Shown here piece after piece: positions 33,420 through 41,513 of a DNA stretch of 64,000 nucleotides (position 1 is its first letter; each line of letters starts with the position of its first letter). The position numbers were made by a program, and so were the translations under genes. The DNA is from Rhodanobacter_A agri. Lineage in GTDB: Bacteria; Pseudomonadota; Gammaproteobacteria; Xanthomonadales; Rhodanobacteraceae. The notes under the pieces were generated by a model, which saw only the letters and a list, made by a program, of their open reading frames with translations, did no database searches and was not told the origin of the DNA. The DNA is taken from positions 372,001 through 436,000 of the forward strand of contig NZ_JADIKL010000001.1 in NCBI RefSeq assembly GCF_044904705.1. Direction: 5' to 3'.

Positions 33420-34189
33420 CCGCTGCCCTGGATACCACCGATGCCTGTGACCTGCGCTTCGGCCAGGTCGGCATCGCCAACGTGCGCATCAAGCGCGTGG
33501 ACGCCGCCGCACTCTGCGAGGAACTGGAGCGCCGGGTGCGTTCCGCACCGCAGCTGTTCGCCCGCGCCGCCGTGGTGCTGGATCTCAGCCACCTGCTGAA
33601 GCTGCCCGACGACGGCGCCGTCGACGCGCTGCTGGAAGCCGTGCGCAGCGCCGGCATGCTGCCGGTCGGCCTGGCCTACGGCACCAGCGAGACCGAGGCG
33701 CTGGCCAGGCGCATGGGCCTGCCGCTGATCGCCAAGTTCCGCGCCGCCTACGAACCGGCCGGCGGCCACGCCGCGGCCACGCCGGCGGCCGCCCCCGAGC
33801 CGGTCGCCGCGGCGCCGGTACGCGAGGCGCCCGCGGCCGAACCCGCTGCGCAGGAACGGACGCAAGGCTCGTTGCACCACGACGGCACCGTGCGTTCCGG
33901 CCAGCAGATCTACGCACGCGACCGCGATCTCGTGGTCACCGGTACCGTTGCCAACGGCGCCGAGGTGATCGCCGACGGCGACATCCACGTTTATGGCGGT
34001 CTGCGCGGCCGCGCCATGGCCGGCGCCCAGGGCGATGCCGACGCGCGCATCTTCGTGCACGACTTCCGCGCCGAGCTGGTGGCCATTGCCGGCCACTACC
34101 GCGTGTTCGAACAGATACCGAAAGACCTCGAAGGCCAATCCGTGCGATGCTGGCTGGAAGGGGAAAAACTGCTGCTGGCCAAGCTGTGA
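33416..34189 (+). CDS. minC: septum site-determining protein MinC
   Basis: A 257-aa inhibitor of FtsZ ring assembly. N-terminal domain (LRFGQVGIANVRIKR...LDLSHLLKLPDD), an Ala/Pro-rich linker at about 118-148, and the C-terminal beta-helix domain that binds MinD (VTGTVANGAEVIADGDIHVY, then GLRGRAMAGAQGD). The linker is longer than in E. coli MinC (231 aa). It overlaps the GNAT gene by ATGA and is followed by minD after 54 nt. Confidence 0.95.
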   Translation: MTAALDTTDACDLRFGQVGIANVRIKRVDAAALCEELERRVRSAPQLFARAAVVLDLSHLLKLPDDGAVDALLEAVRSAGMLPVGLAYGTSETEALARRMGLPLIAKFRAAYEPAGGHAAATPAAAPEPVAAAPVREAPAAEPAAQERTQGSLHHDGTVRSGQQIYARDRDLVVTGTVANGAEVIADGDIHVYGGLRGRAMAGAQGDADARIFVHDFRAELVAIAGHYRVFEQIPKDLEGQSVRCWLEGEKLLLAKL

Positions 34190-34243
34190 CCAGCCACTTC
34201 TGCAACAACCACAACGACAAGAACATTCCCGGGAGATGGTTCC

Positions 34244-35059
34244 TTGACTGCTGAAATCATTGTTGTCACCTCGGGCAAGGGCGGCGTCGGCAAGACCACG
34301 ACCAGCGCCTCGCTCGCCACCGGCCTGGCGATCGCCGGCAAGAAGGTCGCGGTGATCGACTTCGATGTCGGCCTGCGCAACCTCGACCTCATCATGGGTT
34401 GCGAGCGCCGCGTGGTGTACGACTTCGTCAACGTCGTGCACGGCGAGGCCACGCTGAAGCAGGCGCTGATCAAGGACAAGCGTCACGAGAATCTCTACGT
34501 GCTGGCCGCCAGCCAGACCCGCGACAAGGACGCGCTGACCCAGGAAGGCGTGGAGAAGGTGCTCGACGGCCTGTCCGAGGACGGCTTCGACTACATCGTC
34601 TGCGACTCGCCCGCCGGTATCGAGAAGGGCGCGCACCTGGCGATGTACTTCGCCGACCACGCGGTGGTGGTGGTGAACCCGGAAGTGTCCTCGGTGCGCG
34701 ACTCCGACCGCATCCTCGGCCTGCTCGCCAGCAAGACCCGGCGCGCCGAGCGCGGCGACAGCGCGATCAAGCAGCACTTGTTGCTGACCCGCTACAGCCC
34801 GGTGCGCGTGGCGAGCGGCGACATGCTCAGCGTCAAGGACGTCGAGGACATCCTCGGTATCAACGTGGTGGGCGTGATCCCGGAATCGGAACAGGTGCTG
34901 GCCGCCTCGAACTCGGGCGTGCCGGTGATCCTCGATCCGAATTCGCACGCCGGCCAGGCCTACAGCGACACCGTGGCCCGCATCCTCGGCGAGGAGCGCG
35001 TCCTGCGTTTCCTCGACGCGCCGAAGAAAGGTTTCCTGCAACGCGTATTCGGAGGCTGA
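34244..35059 (+). CDS. minD: septum site-determining ATPase MinD
   Basis: A 271-aa membrane-binding ATPase that carries MinC and oscillates with MinE. Deviant Walker A SGKGGVGKTTTSAS, switch regions around DFDVGLRNLDLIMG and CDSPAGIEKGA, and the C-terminal amphipathic membrane helix (LRFLDAPKKGFLQRVFGG). The start is a TTG at 34244, 8 nt after GGGAG; the nearby ATG is out of frame. Four nucleotides separate it from minE. Confidence 0.97.
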   Translation: MTAEIIVVTSGKGGVGKTTTSASLATGLAIAGKKVAVIDFDVGLRNLDLIMGCERRVVYDFVNVVHGEATLKQALIKDKRHENLYVLAASQTRDKDALTQEGVEKVLDGLSEDGFDYIVCDSPAGIEKGAHLAMYFADHAVVVVNPEVSSVRDSDRILGLLASKTRRAERGDSAIKQHLLLTRYSPVRVASGDMLSVKDVEDILGINVVGVIPESEQVLAASNSGVPVILDPNSHAGQAYSDTVARILGEERVLRFLDAPKKGFLQRVFGG

Positions 35060-35063
35060 CCCG

Positions 35064-35339
35064 ATGGGCATTCTCGACTTCCTGAAGCGCAAGCCCGAGC
35101 CCACCGCCGGCCTGGCCAAGGAACGCCTGCGCATCATCGTGGCGCAGGAGCGCTCCACCCGCGGCGCGCCGGACTACCTGCCGCTGCTGCGCAACGAGTT
35201 GCTCGAAGTCATCAAGAAATACGTCCACGTCGACCTCGAGGCGATCAACATCAACGTCGAGCGCGACAGCGGGCACGAAGTGCTGGAGCTCTCGGTGGCG
35301 CTGCCCGAGGGCAAGGCCGCGACCACGCCGGCCACCTGA
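35064..35339 (+). CDS. minE: cell division topological specificity factor MinE
   Basis: A 91-aa regulator that stimulates MinD ATPase and drives the oscillation. It begins MGILDFLKRKPEPTAGLAKE, then RLRIIVAQER and the dimerisation strands VDLEAININVERDSGHEVLELSV. Normal length. It ends the min operon and is followed by a strong palindrome. Confidence 0.96.
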   Translation: MGILDFLKRKPEPTAGLAKERLRIIVAQERSTRGAPDYLPLLRNELLEVIKKYVHVDLEAININVERDSGHEVLELSVALPEGKAATTPAT

Positions 35340-35346
35340 CCTCCAT

Positions 35347-35370
35347 CGTCGCCCGCCGCGGCGGGCGACG
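35347..35370 (+). terminator. 24-bp perfect palindrome after minE
   Basis: CGTCGCCCGCCG followed directly by its complement. It sits 7 nt after the minE stop and 7 nt before the next start. No T-run follows, so it may be a transcript 3' stabiliser rather than a true terminator. Confidence 0.5.
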
Positions 35371-35377
35371 CTCCACC

Positions 35378-35905
35378 ATGACCGACGCCCGAACCGAACC
35401 CGGCGTGCTGCGCCTCGCCGACATCGGCGAAGCCGCGCCGGCCGCCCTGCTCGCCCGCTACGGCCTCGCGCTGCAACGCGTGGCCGACGGCGTGCCCATT
35501 CCAGGCAGCTACTGGGGCGACGAGGAGGCCGGCATCATCGGCCATGCGGTCTATGCGCGCGGCGACACGCCGGTGCACTCGCTGCTGCACGAGGCCTGCC
35601 ACCTGGTCGTGCTGCCGCCGGAGCGGCGCGCCGCCGTGCATACCGACGCCACCGACTCGATCGAGGAAGAGGACGCCACCTGCTACCTGCAGATCGTGCT
35701 GGCCGATGCCCTGCCCGGCGTGGGCCGCCTGCGGCTGATGGCCGACATGGACGCCTGGGGCTACAGCTTCCGGCTCGGCTCCACCCGTGCCTGGTTCGAG
35801 CAGGACGCCGGCAACGCACGATGCTGGCTGGTCGCACGCGGCCTGCTCGCGCCCGACGGCAAACTTCCCGCCGCTGTCGACGCTACGATGCGTGCGACCG
35901 GCTGA
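35378..35905 (+). CDS. putative small metallopeptidase-like protein (HExxH)
   Basis: A 175-aa cytoplasmic protein. The core motif is HSLLHEACHLVV, with HEACH fitting the zinc-binding HExxH pattern, and EEEDATCYLQIVLAD downstream supplying an acidic residue that may be the third ligand. I know similar proteins only as hypotheticals in related genomes, so a peptidase role is a motif-based inference. It lies between the min operon and a glycosyltransferase on the same strand; a palindrome precedes it. Confidence 0.72.
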   Translation: MTDARTEPGVLRLADIGEAAPAALLARYGLALQRVADGVPIPGSYWGDEEAGIIGHAVYARGDTPVHSLLHEACHLVVLPPERRAAVHTDATDSIEEEDATCYLQIVLADALPGVGRLRLMADMDAWGYSFRLGSTRAWFEQDAGNARCWLVARGLLAPDGKLPAAVDATMRATG

Positions 35906-35936
35906 CATTCCCGACCACCCACTCCACAGGCCCGCC

Positions 35937-37016
35937 GTGGCGCGACCCCCGCACGAACCCTTCGATCTCGACCACCTGCGCCGCCGCGTAGCCCGCGGCC
36001 TGATGCGCATGCTGTTCGGCGCGCCCGCGCAACCCAGCGGCAAACCGCTGCCGCGCCAGGGCATCTACCGCATCCTGGTCTGCCACATCAGCCACACGCT
36101 GGGCAACGCGCTGCTGCTGACGCCGCTGATCCAGGAACTGCAAGCTACCTGGCCCGGCGCCGAGATCGATATCGTCACGCGCAGCCAGGCCGGCGGCGAG
36201 CTGTACGGTCACTATGACCGCGTCAGCCAGGTGTTCCAGTTGCCTGCGCACGGCTTCGGCCATCCGCGCCAGTGGCTGCGCGGACTGCGCGGCATGCGCA
36301 AGGCGCACTACGACCTGGCGATCGACGTCGACCCGCAATCGCAGACCGGCCGCCTGCTGCTGCTGAAAGCGCGCGCCACCTGGACGCTGGGCTTCAGCGG
36401 ACCGAAGAAGAGCGGCAGCGTGACCCACGCGGTCGAGGTGCCCGAGCACGTGCAGAGCAAAGGCCAGCGCCCGGTCTACCTGCTGCGCCAGGCGCTGGGC
36501 GCCACCGCCGAGGCCGACTATCCCGTGCCCGATATCCTCCTGGACGACGCCGAGCGCGCCCGCGGACGGCGCGTGCTGGATCGCGTGCTGGCGACGGCAC
36601 CGGCCGCGGCCGCGCAGCGCAAGACCATCGGCGTGTTCGCCAATGCCACCGGCCCCAAGCTGCTCGGCACGGATTGGTGGAACCCGTTGCTGGCGACGCT
36701 GGAACAGCTGCGTCCGGATTGCCGGCTGGTGGAAATCGTGCCGATGAACGGCCGCTCCATGCTCGACTCGCGCTATCCCAGCTATTTCTCCACCGACCTG
36801 CGCCAGCTCGGCGGCGTGCTCGCCAGCCTCGACGGCTACCTCAGCCTCGACTGCGGCATCATGCACCTGGCCTGCGCCTCGCGCGTGCCCACGCTGGGCA
36901 TCTTCACCACCACCCGCGCCGACGAATGGGGCCCCTACGGCCCGGGCAACCACGTGATCCACGCCTACGGCCTCGCGCCCGAGGCGGTGGCGCGCGAGCT
37001 CGCCAAGCACCTCTGA
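35937..37016 (+). CDS. glycosyltransferase family 9 (heptosyltransferase-like)
   Basis: A 359-aa GT9 glycosyltransferase, probably acting on lipopolysaccharide core. N-terminal ILVCHISHTLGNALLLTPLI is the acceptor-side signature. The C-terminal donor half has IGVFANATGPKLLGTDWW and YLSLDCGIMHLACASRVPTL. The start is a GTG at 35937 because the upstream part of the frame lies over the previous gene; the ribosome site is weak (AGG). The sugar donor is not certain. Confidence 0.84.
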   Translation: MARPPHEPFDLDHLRRRVARGLMRMLFGAPAQPSGKPLPRQGIYRILVCHISHTLGNALLLTPLIQELQATWPGAEIDIVTRSQAGGELYGHYDRVSQVFQLPAHGFGHPRQWLRGLRGMRKAHYDLAIDVDPQSQTGRLLLLKARATWTLGFSGPKKSGSVTHAVEVPEHVQSKGQRPVYLLRQALGATAEADYPVPDILLDDAERARGRRVLDRVLATAPAAAAQRKTIGVFANATGPKLLGTDWWNPLLATLEQLRPDCRLVEIVPMNGRSMLDSRYPSYFSTDLRQLGGVLASLDGYLSLDCGIMHLACASRVPTLGIFTTTRADEWGPYGPGNHVIHAYGLAPEAVARELAKHL

Positions 37017-37135
37017 TCCGGGTATCGGCTTCGTGCCCTGTGGCACTGCGCGCAGGCGCCGTGCTGCGCTAGGCTTCGTGCCTCGCCGTGCCGCCACGTG
37101 CGGATGCGGCCCATCACGCCATGGGAAAATTCTCG

Positions 37136-38920
37136 ATGAAGCCGCTCACCCGGATCGCCTGCGCCATTGCCCTCGCCCTGCCGCTGGGCAACGCCGCCTT
37201 CGCCGCACAAGCTGCGCCCATGGCGGCGGCCACCGCGACCTCGCCGGCCGACCAGACCTTCATGCGGCTGGCCGATCACTACTTCGACGATTACTACTTC
37301 CCTGCCAACCCGAGCACCGCCACCGCCGATGGCCTGCATGCCTGGGATGGCAAGCTGGAGGACTACTCGCGCGCCGGCGTCGACGCCAACATCAAGGCGC
37401 TGAAGCAGTGGGAGGCGCGGGTTGCGGCCGTCGACCCGAAAATGCTCAGCCAGTTCGTGCAGGGCGACCGCGAACTGGTGCTCAACAACATCCGCAGCAG
37501 CTTGCTCACGCTGGAAACGATCCGGCCGTGGCAGAAGAACCCCGACAATTATTCCAGCGGCATCACCAGCAGCGCGTTCACCCTGATGGAGCGCAAGTTC
37601 GCATCGCCGGAAACGCGGCTGCGCGCGCTGATCGCCCGCGAAAAGCAGATGCCTGCAGTACTGGCCGACGCCCGCAAGAACCTCGACAACCCGCCTGCGA
37701 TCTACACCCAGATCGCACTGGAACAGCTGCCCGGCCTGGTGAGCTTCTTCCAGCACGACGTGCCTTCGGCCTTCGCCGACGTCAGCGACGCGGATCTCAA
37801 AAAGCAGTTCGCCGACAGCAACGGCGCGGTGATCAAGGCGCTGCAGGATTACCAGGCCTGGCTGAAGACCGACCTGCTGCCGCGCTCGCACGGCGACTTC
37901 CGCATTGGCGCGCAGGCCTTCCGCGACAAGCTGAAGTACGACGAGATGGTCACCTTGCCACTGGACCAGCTGGTCGCGATCGACATGGCGAACATGCGTG
38001 CGAACCAGCAGCAGTTCGCCAAGGTCGCGCATGAGCTCGACCCCGCCAAGACGCCGCAGCAGGTGCTGGCCGAGCTGGCCGCCGACCATCCCGCGCCCGA
38101 CAAGCTGCTCGATGTGTTCCGCGGCAGCCTCGACAAGCTGGTCGATTTCATCAAGCAGCATCACGTCATCACGGTGCCGTCCGACGTGCGGCCCATCGTG
38201 GAGGAAACGCCGCCGTTCATGCGCGCCACCACCTTCGCCTCGATGGATACGCCCGGGCCTTACGAGACGGTGGCGAAGGAGGCGTACTTCAACGTCACCC
38301 TGCCCGACCCGTCGTGGGACAAGCAGCGCACCGACGAATTCATGGCGCAGTTCAACTACCCCGTCATCAACAGCGTGGCCACGCACGAGGCCTACCCGGG
38401 CCACTACATCCAGTTCCTGTGGATGCACCACCTGGACGATCGCGTGCGCAAGTTGCTGGGCGCGAACACCAACGTGGAAGGCTGGGCGCACTACTGCGAA
38501 CAGATGATGCTGGACCAGGGACTGGCGCAGTTCCTCTACCCGCACGACCGTCGCCAGCAACTGCTGCTGCGGCTGGGCCAGTTGCAGGACGCCTTGCTTC
38601 GCAACGCGCGCTTCGTCGTCGGCATCAGGCTGCATACCGGCCAGATGACGATGGCGCAGGCTGAGGATTTCTTCGTCAAGGAGGGTTACCAGTCGCACGC
38701 CGTGGGCGAGGTGGAAACCAAACGCGGCAGCTCCGACCCCACCTACCTGTACTACACGCTGGGCAAGCTGGAGATCCAGAAGCTGCGCACCGACCTGCAG
38801 GCGAAGCAGGGCAAGAACTTCAACCTCGAACACTTCCACGACGCCTTCATGCAGCAAGGCTTCGCGCCGATCGCGATCGTGCGCAAGGCCATGCTGCACG
38901 ACGACTCGCCGGTGCTGTGA
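37136..38920 (+). CDS. DUF885 family exported protein, putative metallopeptidase
   Basis: A 594-aa protein with a signal peptide (IACAIALALPLGNAAFA) and a helical DUF885 body. The conserved segment VATHEAYPGHYIQFLW near residue 415 resembles a zinc-peptidase site (HExxxGH type), and MTMAQAEDFFVKEGYQ with YTLGKLEIQKLR near the end is typical. Members are thought to be periplasmic peptidases but none of the evidence here shows activity. Start at MKPLTR (37136) fits the signal peptide; an upstream ATG at 37121 is less likely. A 12-bp stem follows the stop. Confidence 0.86.
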   Translation: MKPLTRIACAIALALPLGNAAFAAQAAPMAAATATSPADQTFMRLADHYFDDYYFPANPSTATADGLHAWDGKLEDYSRAGVDANIKALKQWEARVAAVDPKMLSQFVQGDRELVLNNIRSSLLTLETIRPWQKNPDNYSSGITSSAFTLMERKFASPETRLRALIAREKQMPAVLADARKNLDNPPAIYTQIALEQLPGLVSFFQHDVPSAFADVSDADLKKQFADSNGAVIKALQDYQAWLKTDLLPRSHGDFRIGAQAFRDKLKYDEMVTLPLDQLVAIDMANMRANQQQFAKVAHELDPAKTPQQVLAELAADHPAPDKLLDVFRGSLDKLVDFIKQHHVITVPSDVRPIVEETPPFMRATTFASMDTPGPYETVAKEAYFNVTLPDPSWDKQRTDEFMAQFNYPVINSVATHEAYPGHYIQFLWMHHLDDRVRKLLGANTNVEGWAHYCEQMMLDQGLAQFLYPHDRRQQLLLRLGQLQDALLRNARFVVGIRLHTGQMTMAQAEDFFVKEGYQSHAVGEVETKRGSSDPTYLYYTLGKLEIQKLRTDLQAKQGKNFNLEHFHDAFMQQGFAPIAIVRKAMLHDDSPVL

Positions 38921-38928
38921 CGCGGCAT

Positions 38929-38961
38929 ATCGTCCATGCCTGCTTGCCGGGCATGGACGAT
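38929..38961 (+). terminator. stem-loop after the DUF885 gene
   Basis: ATCGTCCATGCC, 9-nt loop, GGCATGGACGAT: a perfect 12-bp stem starting 9 nt after the stop. It lacks a T-run (AGGGGGA follows). Confidence 0.55.
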
Positions 38962-39014
38962 AGGGGGAGTCGAGGTTCCAACGGACGCGGCCACGTGCCG
39001 CCATGGAGGACGAC

Positions 39015-40121
39015 ATGAGCAAGCGCAGATTGGTCGTGCTGTTCGACGGCACCTGGAACAAGCCCGAGTCGAACACCAACGTGGAACGCCTGCGCCGGTT
39101 GATCGCAGCACGCGACGCAGCCGGCATCGAGCAACTCATCGAATACATTCCCGGCGTCGGCGTTGCACCGGGCATGGCCCACCTGCTCGGCGGTGCGTTC
39201 GGCTACGGCCTGTCCGGCAACGTGAAAGACGGCTACCGCTGGCTGTGCGCGCAATGGCAGCCCGGCGACGAGATCTGGCTGTTCGGCTTCAGCCGCGGCG
39301 CCTACACCGCGCGCAGCCTCGGCGGCCTGATCCGCAAATGCGGTCTGCTGCGCCGCGATGACCACGGCGGCATCGCCGACGATGCCGTGGCGATCGCTTA
39401 CGCGTTCTATCGCGACACCGCGATCAAGCCCGGCGACGACGCCGCGGTGACCTGGCGCGCCGCGCGCTCGCTGGAGACGGACATCCATTTCGTCGGCGTC
39501 TGGGACACCGTCGGCGCACTGGGCATTCCCGGCACCGCCGCCTGGTTCCCATTTGCCCGCACGCACTACCAGTTCCACGACACCGATCTCAGCTACATCG
39601 TCAAGCATGCCTACCAGGCGCTGGCGCTGGACGAACACCGCGCCGACTTCGTGCCCGCCAAGTGGACGCGCAACCCCGCCATGCTCGCCCCCGGCGAATC
39701 GCTCACCGCGAAAAAGCCCGAGCAGGTCGAGGTCGAGCAGCGCTGGTTCGTGGGCGCGCACGCCGACGTGGGCGGCGGCAACGACCACGACGGCGCCAGC
39801 CGCACGCCCGACCCGTTGCCGGACCCGCCGCTGGCGTGGCTGCAGCGAAAGGCGACGGCGGCGGGGCTGGCCTTCAGCGAGCTGTGCGCGCCGGCGCCCG
39901 ATGCCGCCTCGGGCGTGCCGCGCGACTCCTACGGCGAATTCATGGGCGGCGTCTACAAGCTGTTCAAGCGGTCGTTCGACCGGGAGATCGGCGACGGCGT
40001 CAACGAAACCGTGGACGATTCCGTGTGGCAACACAGCCGGTTCGCGACCGACTACCGCTCACCGACGCTGGCGCAGGCCCTGCGCGACGACGTGATCGAC
40101 GCCCCGCCCGGCGTGGCTTGA
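39015..40121 (+). CDS. DUF2235 (Tle1-like) alpha/beta hydrolase
   Basis: A 368-aa hydrolase. VVLFDGTWNKPES at the N-terminus is the DUF2235 hallmark; the nucleophile elbow is GFSRGAYTAR, and GVWDTVGALG plus VGAHADVGGGNDHDG carry the likely Asp and His. The domain is shared with type VI secretion phospholipase effectors of the Tle1 group, but no secretion genes or immunity gene lie nearby, so an effector role is not supported. GGAGG 5 nt upstream fixes the start at 39015; a second ATG at 39003 precedes it. Confidence 0.86.
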   Translation: MSKRRLVVLFDGTWNKPESNTNVERLRRLIAARDAAGIEQLIEYIPGVGVAPGMAHLLGGAFGYGLSGNVKDGYRWLCAQWQPGDEIWLFGFSRGAYTARSLGGLIRKCGLLRRDDHGGIADDAVAIAYAFYRDTAIKPGDDAAVTWRAARSLETDIHFVGVWDTVGALGIPGTAAWFPFARTHYQFHDTDLSYIVKHAYQALALDEHRADFVPAKWTRNPAMLAPGESLTAKKPEQVEVEQRWFVGAHADVGGGNDHDGASRTPDPLPDPPLAWLQRKATAAGLAFSELCAPAPDAASGVPRDSYGEFMGGVYKLFKRSFDREIGDGVNETVDDSVWQHSRFATDYRSPTLAQALRDDVIDAPPGVA

Positions 40122-40160
40122 CCAAGGCCCCGCCGCATCGGCTAGCATGCCGATCCATGA

Positions 40161-40237
40161 GGGAGATGGCATGCCTCCCGTTCCTGTCCCGGGACGAACC
40201 GCTCCAGTGCGAACGCACCGAAGCTGATGATGCCTGC
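40161..40237 (+). ncRNA. fluoride riboswitch (crcB RNA motif)
   Basis: The untranslated region holds the fluoride aptamer pattern: GGGAG...CTCCC (40161-40165 with 40175-40179) around GATGGCAT, a GAACCGC segment at 40195-40202, and CTGATGATGCCTGC at 40224-40237, whose ATGCC can pair with GGCAT. It lies 63 nt before crcB, a position that fits fluoride-dependent derepression of the operon 40301-42628. Recognised by pattern from the known crcB motif; the fold was not computed. Confidence 0.82.
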
Positions 40238-40300
40238 ACCACCGGATTCCGGCGGCGCAGGCGTGCCTGTCGCTGCGAACCTTCGCCATATTGACAGGAG

Positions 40301-40693
40301 ATGCCCGACGTGAGCTTTGCTGGATTCGTTGCCGTGGGCCTCGGCGGCATGCTGGGCTGCTGGCTGCGCTGGATACTCGGCGTACTGCTGAACCCGGTAT
40401 TCCCGACGCTGCCGCTGGGCACGCTGGCGGCCAACCTGGCCGGCGGCATCGCCATGGGCCTGGTGATGGCCGTGTTCAGCCATTTCCCGGCCATGCCGCA
40501 GGCCGTGCAATTGTTCGCGACCACCGGCTTCCTCGGCGGCCTGACTACCTTCTCCACTTTTTCCGCCGAAGCCAGCACGCTGCTGCTGCGCCGGCAGACC
40601 TTGTGGACCTTCATCCACGTGATGGCTCACCTCGCCGGTACGCTTGCCCTGACCATGCTCGGCATCGTCCTTGTGCGCAGCGTGTTGCACTGA
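40301..40693 (+). CDS. crcB: fluoride channel CrcB/Fluc, copy 1
   Basis: A 130-aa four-helix membrane protein that exports fluoride as a dual-topology dimer. GGMLGCWLRWIL at the N-terminus, GTLAANLAGG in helix 2, and the fluoride-pathway motif GFLGGLTTFSTFSAE with the phenylalanine-box and Thr/Ser residues. GACAGGAG precedes the ATG. It is the first gene of an operon with a second crcB, a DUF190 gene and a cyclopropane synthase, under the riboswitch at 40161-40237. Confidence 0.95.
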   Translation: MPDVSFAGFVAVGLGGMLGCWLRWILGVLLNPVFPTLPLGTLAANLAGGIAMGLVMAVFSHFPAMPQAVQLFATTGFLGGLTTFSTFSAEASTLLLRRQTLWTFIHVMAHLAGTLALTMLGIVLVRSVLH

Positions 40694-40747
40694 CATGTCC
40701 ATGCCGGACACGTCGAATCACCGAAGCGCCCGACGGGGGATAGCGCC

Positions 40748-41149
40748 GTGAATCTCTCCGGATTCCTCGCCGTGGGGCTGGGCGGGCTGCTGGGTTGCTG
40801 GCTGCGATGGATTCTGGCCGTGCTGCTCAACCATCTTTTCCCCGACCTGCCGCCAGGCACCCTCGCCGCCAACCTCATCGGCGGCCTGCTCATGGGCTGC
40901 CTGATGGGCGTATTCGAGCGCTTCCAGACCTTGCCGCCCGCGGCGCGCCTGTTCGCCGCTACCGGCTTCCTGGGCGGCCTGACCACTTTCTCGACGTTTT
41001 CGGCCGAAGCCAACACCTTGATCCTGCGTGGACAATACCTGTGGTTTGGTCTGCACGTGGCGGCCCATCTCTTCGGCACCCTGATCCTCACATGGCTTGG
41101 CATCTTCCTTGTCCGAAGCATCCTGCGCCGTTCCGCGGGCGCGCACTGA
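40748..41149 (+). CDS. crcB: fluoride channel CrcB/Fluc, copy 2
   Basis: A 133-aa paralogue of the channel at 40301-40693, about two thirds identical by eye (GGLLGCWLRWILAVLLNHLF, GTLAANLIGG, GFLGGLTTFSTFSAEANTL). Both copies keep the key TTFSTFSAE motif, so both may be active, as homodimers or as a heterodimer. It starts at GTG 40748, 7 nt after GGGGGAT. A 54-nt gap separates it from copy 1; the DUF190 gene follows after 16 nt. Confidence 0.94.
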   Translation: MNLSGFLAVGLGGLLGCWLRWILAVLLNHLFPDLPPGTLAANLIGGLLMGCLMGVFERFQTLPPAARLFAATGFLGGLTTFSTFSAEANTLILRGQYLWFGLHVAAHLFGTLILTWLGIFLVRSILRRSAGAH

Positions 41150-41165
41150 CTCGAAGGAGACGGCA

Positions 41166-41513
41166 ATGACTCCGCAAACCCCGATCGACGGTGTGCAGCT
41201 GCGCTTTTATGTGCACATGCACGCGCGTCACGACGGCTTGCTGGTCTCCGAATGGCTGCTGGAGCTGGCGAAACGACAGAAGCTCGGCGGCTGCTCGGTG
41301 TTCCGCGCCATCGCCGGCTTCGGCCGCCACGGCGTGCTGCACGAGGAGGCCTTCTTCGAACTGGCCGACGACCTGCCGGTGGTGGTGGAGTTCCTGCTGC
41401 GCGAGAGCGAGGCCGAGGCACTGCTGCAACAGGTGCGCGACGCCGATGTGTCGCTGGTCTACGCGCTGGTACCGGCGCGATTTGGCCTACTGGGCAACGA
41501 GGGGAACCGATGA
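41166..41513 (+). CDS. DUF190 protein
   Basis: A 115-aa soluble protein of the DUF190 family, a PII-like fold that often sits beside crcB. It has QLRFYVHMHARHDGLLVSEW, KLGGCSVFRAIAGFGRHGVLH and LPVVVEFLLRESEA. A role in sensing or regulating fluoride export has been proposed from such linkage but is not proven. GAAGGAGA precedes the ATG. Its stop overlaps the cfa start (ATGA). Confidence 0.93.
   Translation: MTPQTPIDGVQLRFYVHMHARHDGLLVSEWLLELAKRQKLGGCSVFRAIAGFGRHGVLHEEAFFELADDLPVVVEFLLRESEAEALLQQVRDADVSLVYALVPARFGLLGNEGNR

Noticed and set aside
39015..40121. DUF2235 gene as a type VI secretion phospholipase effector
   Set aside because: No VgrG, PAAR, adaptor or immunity gene in the surrounding sequence.
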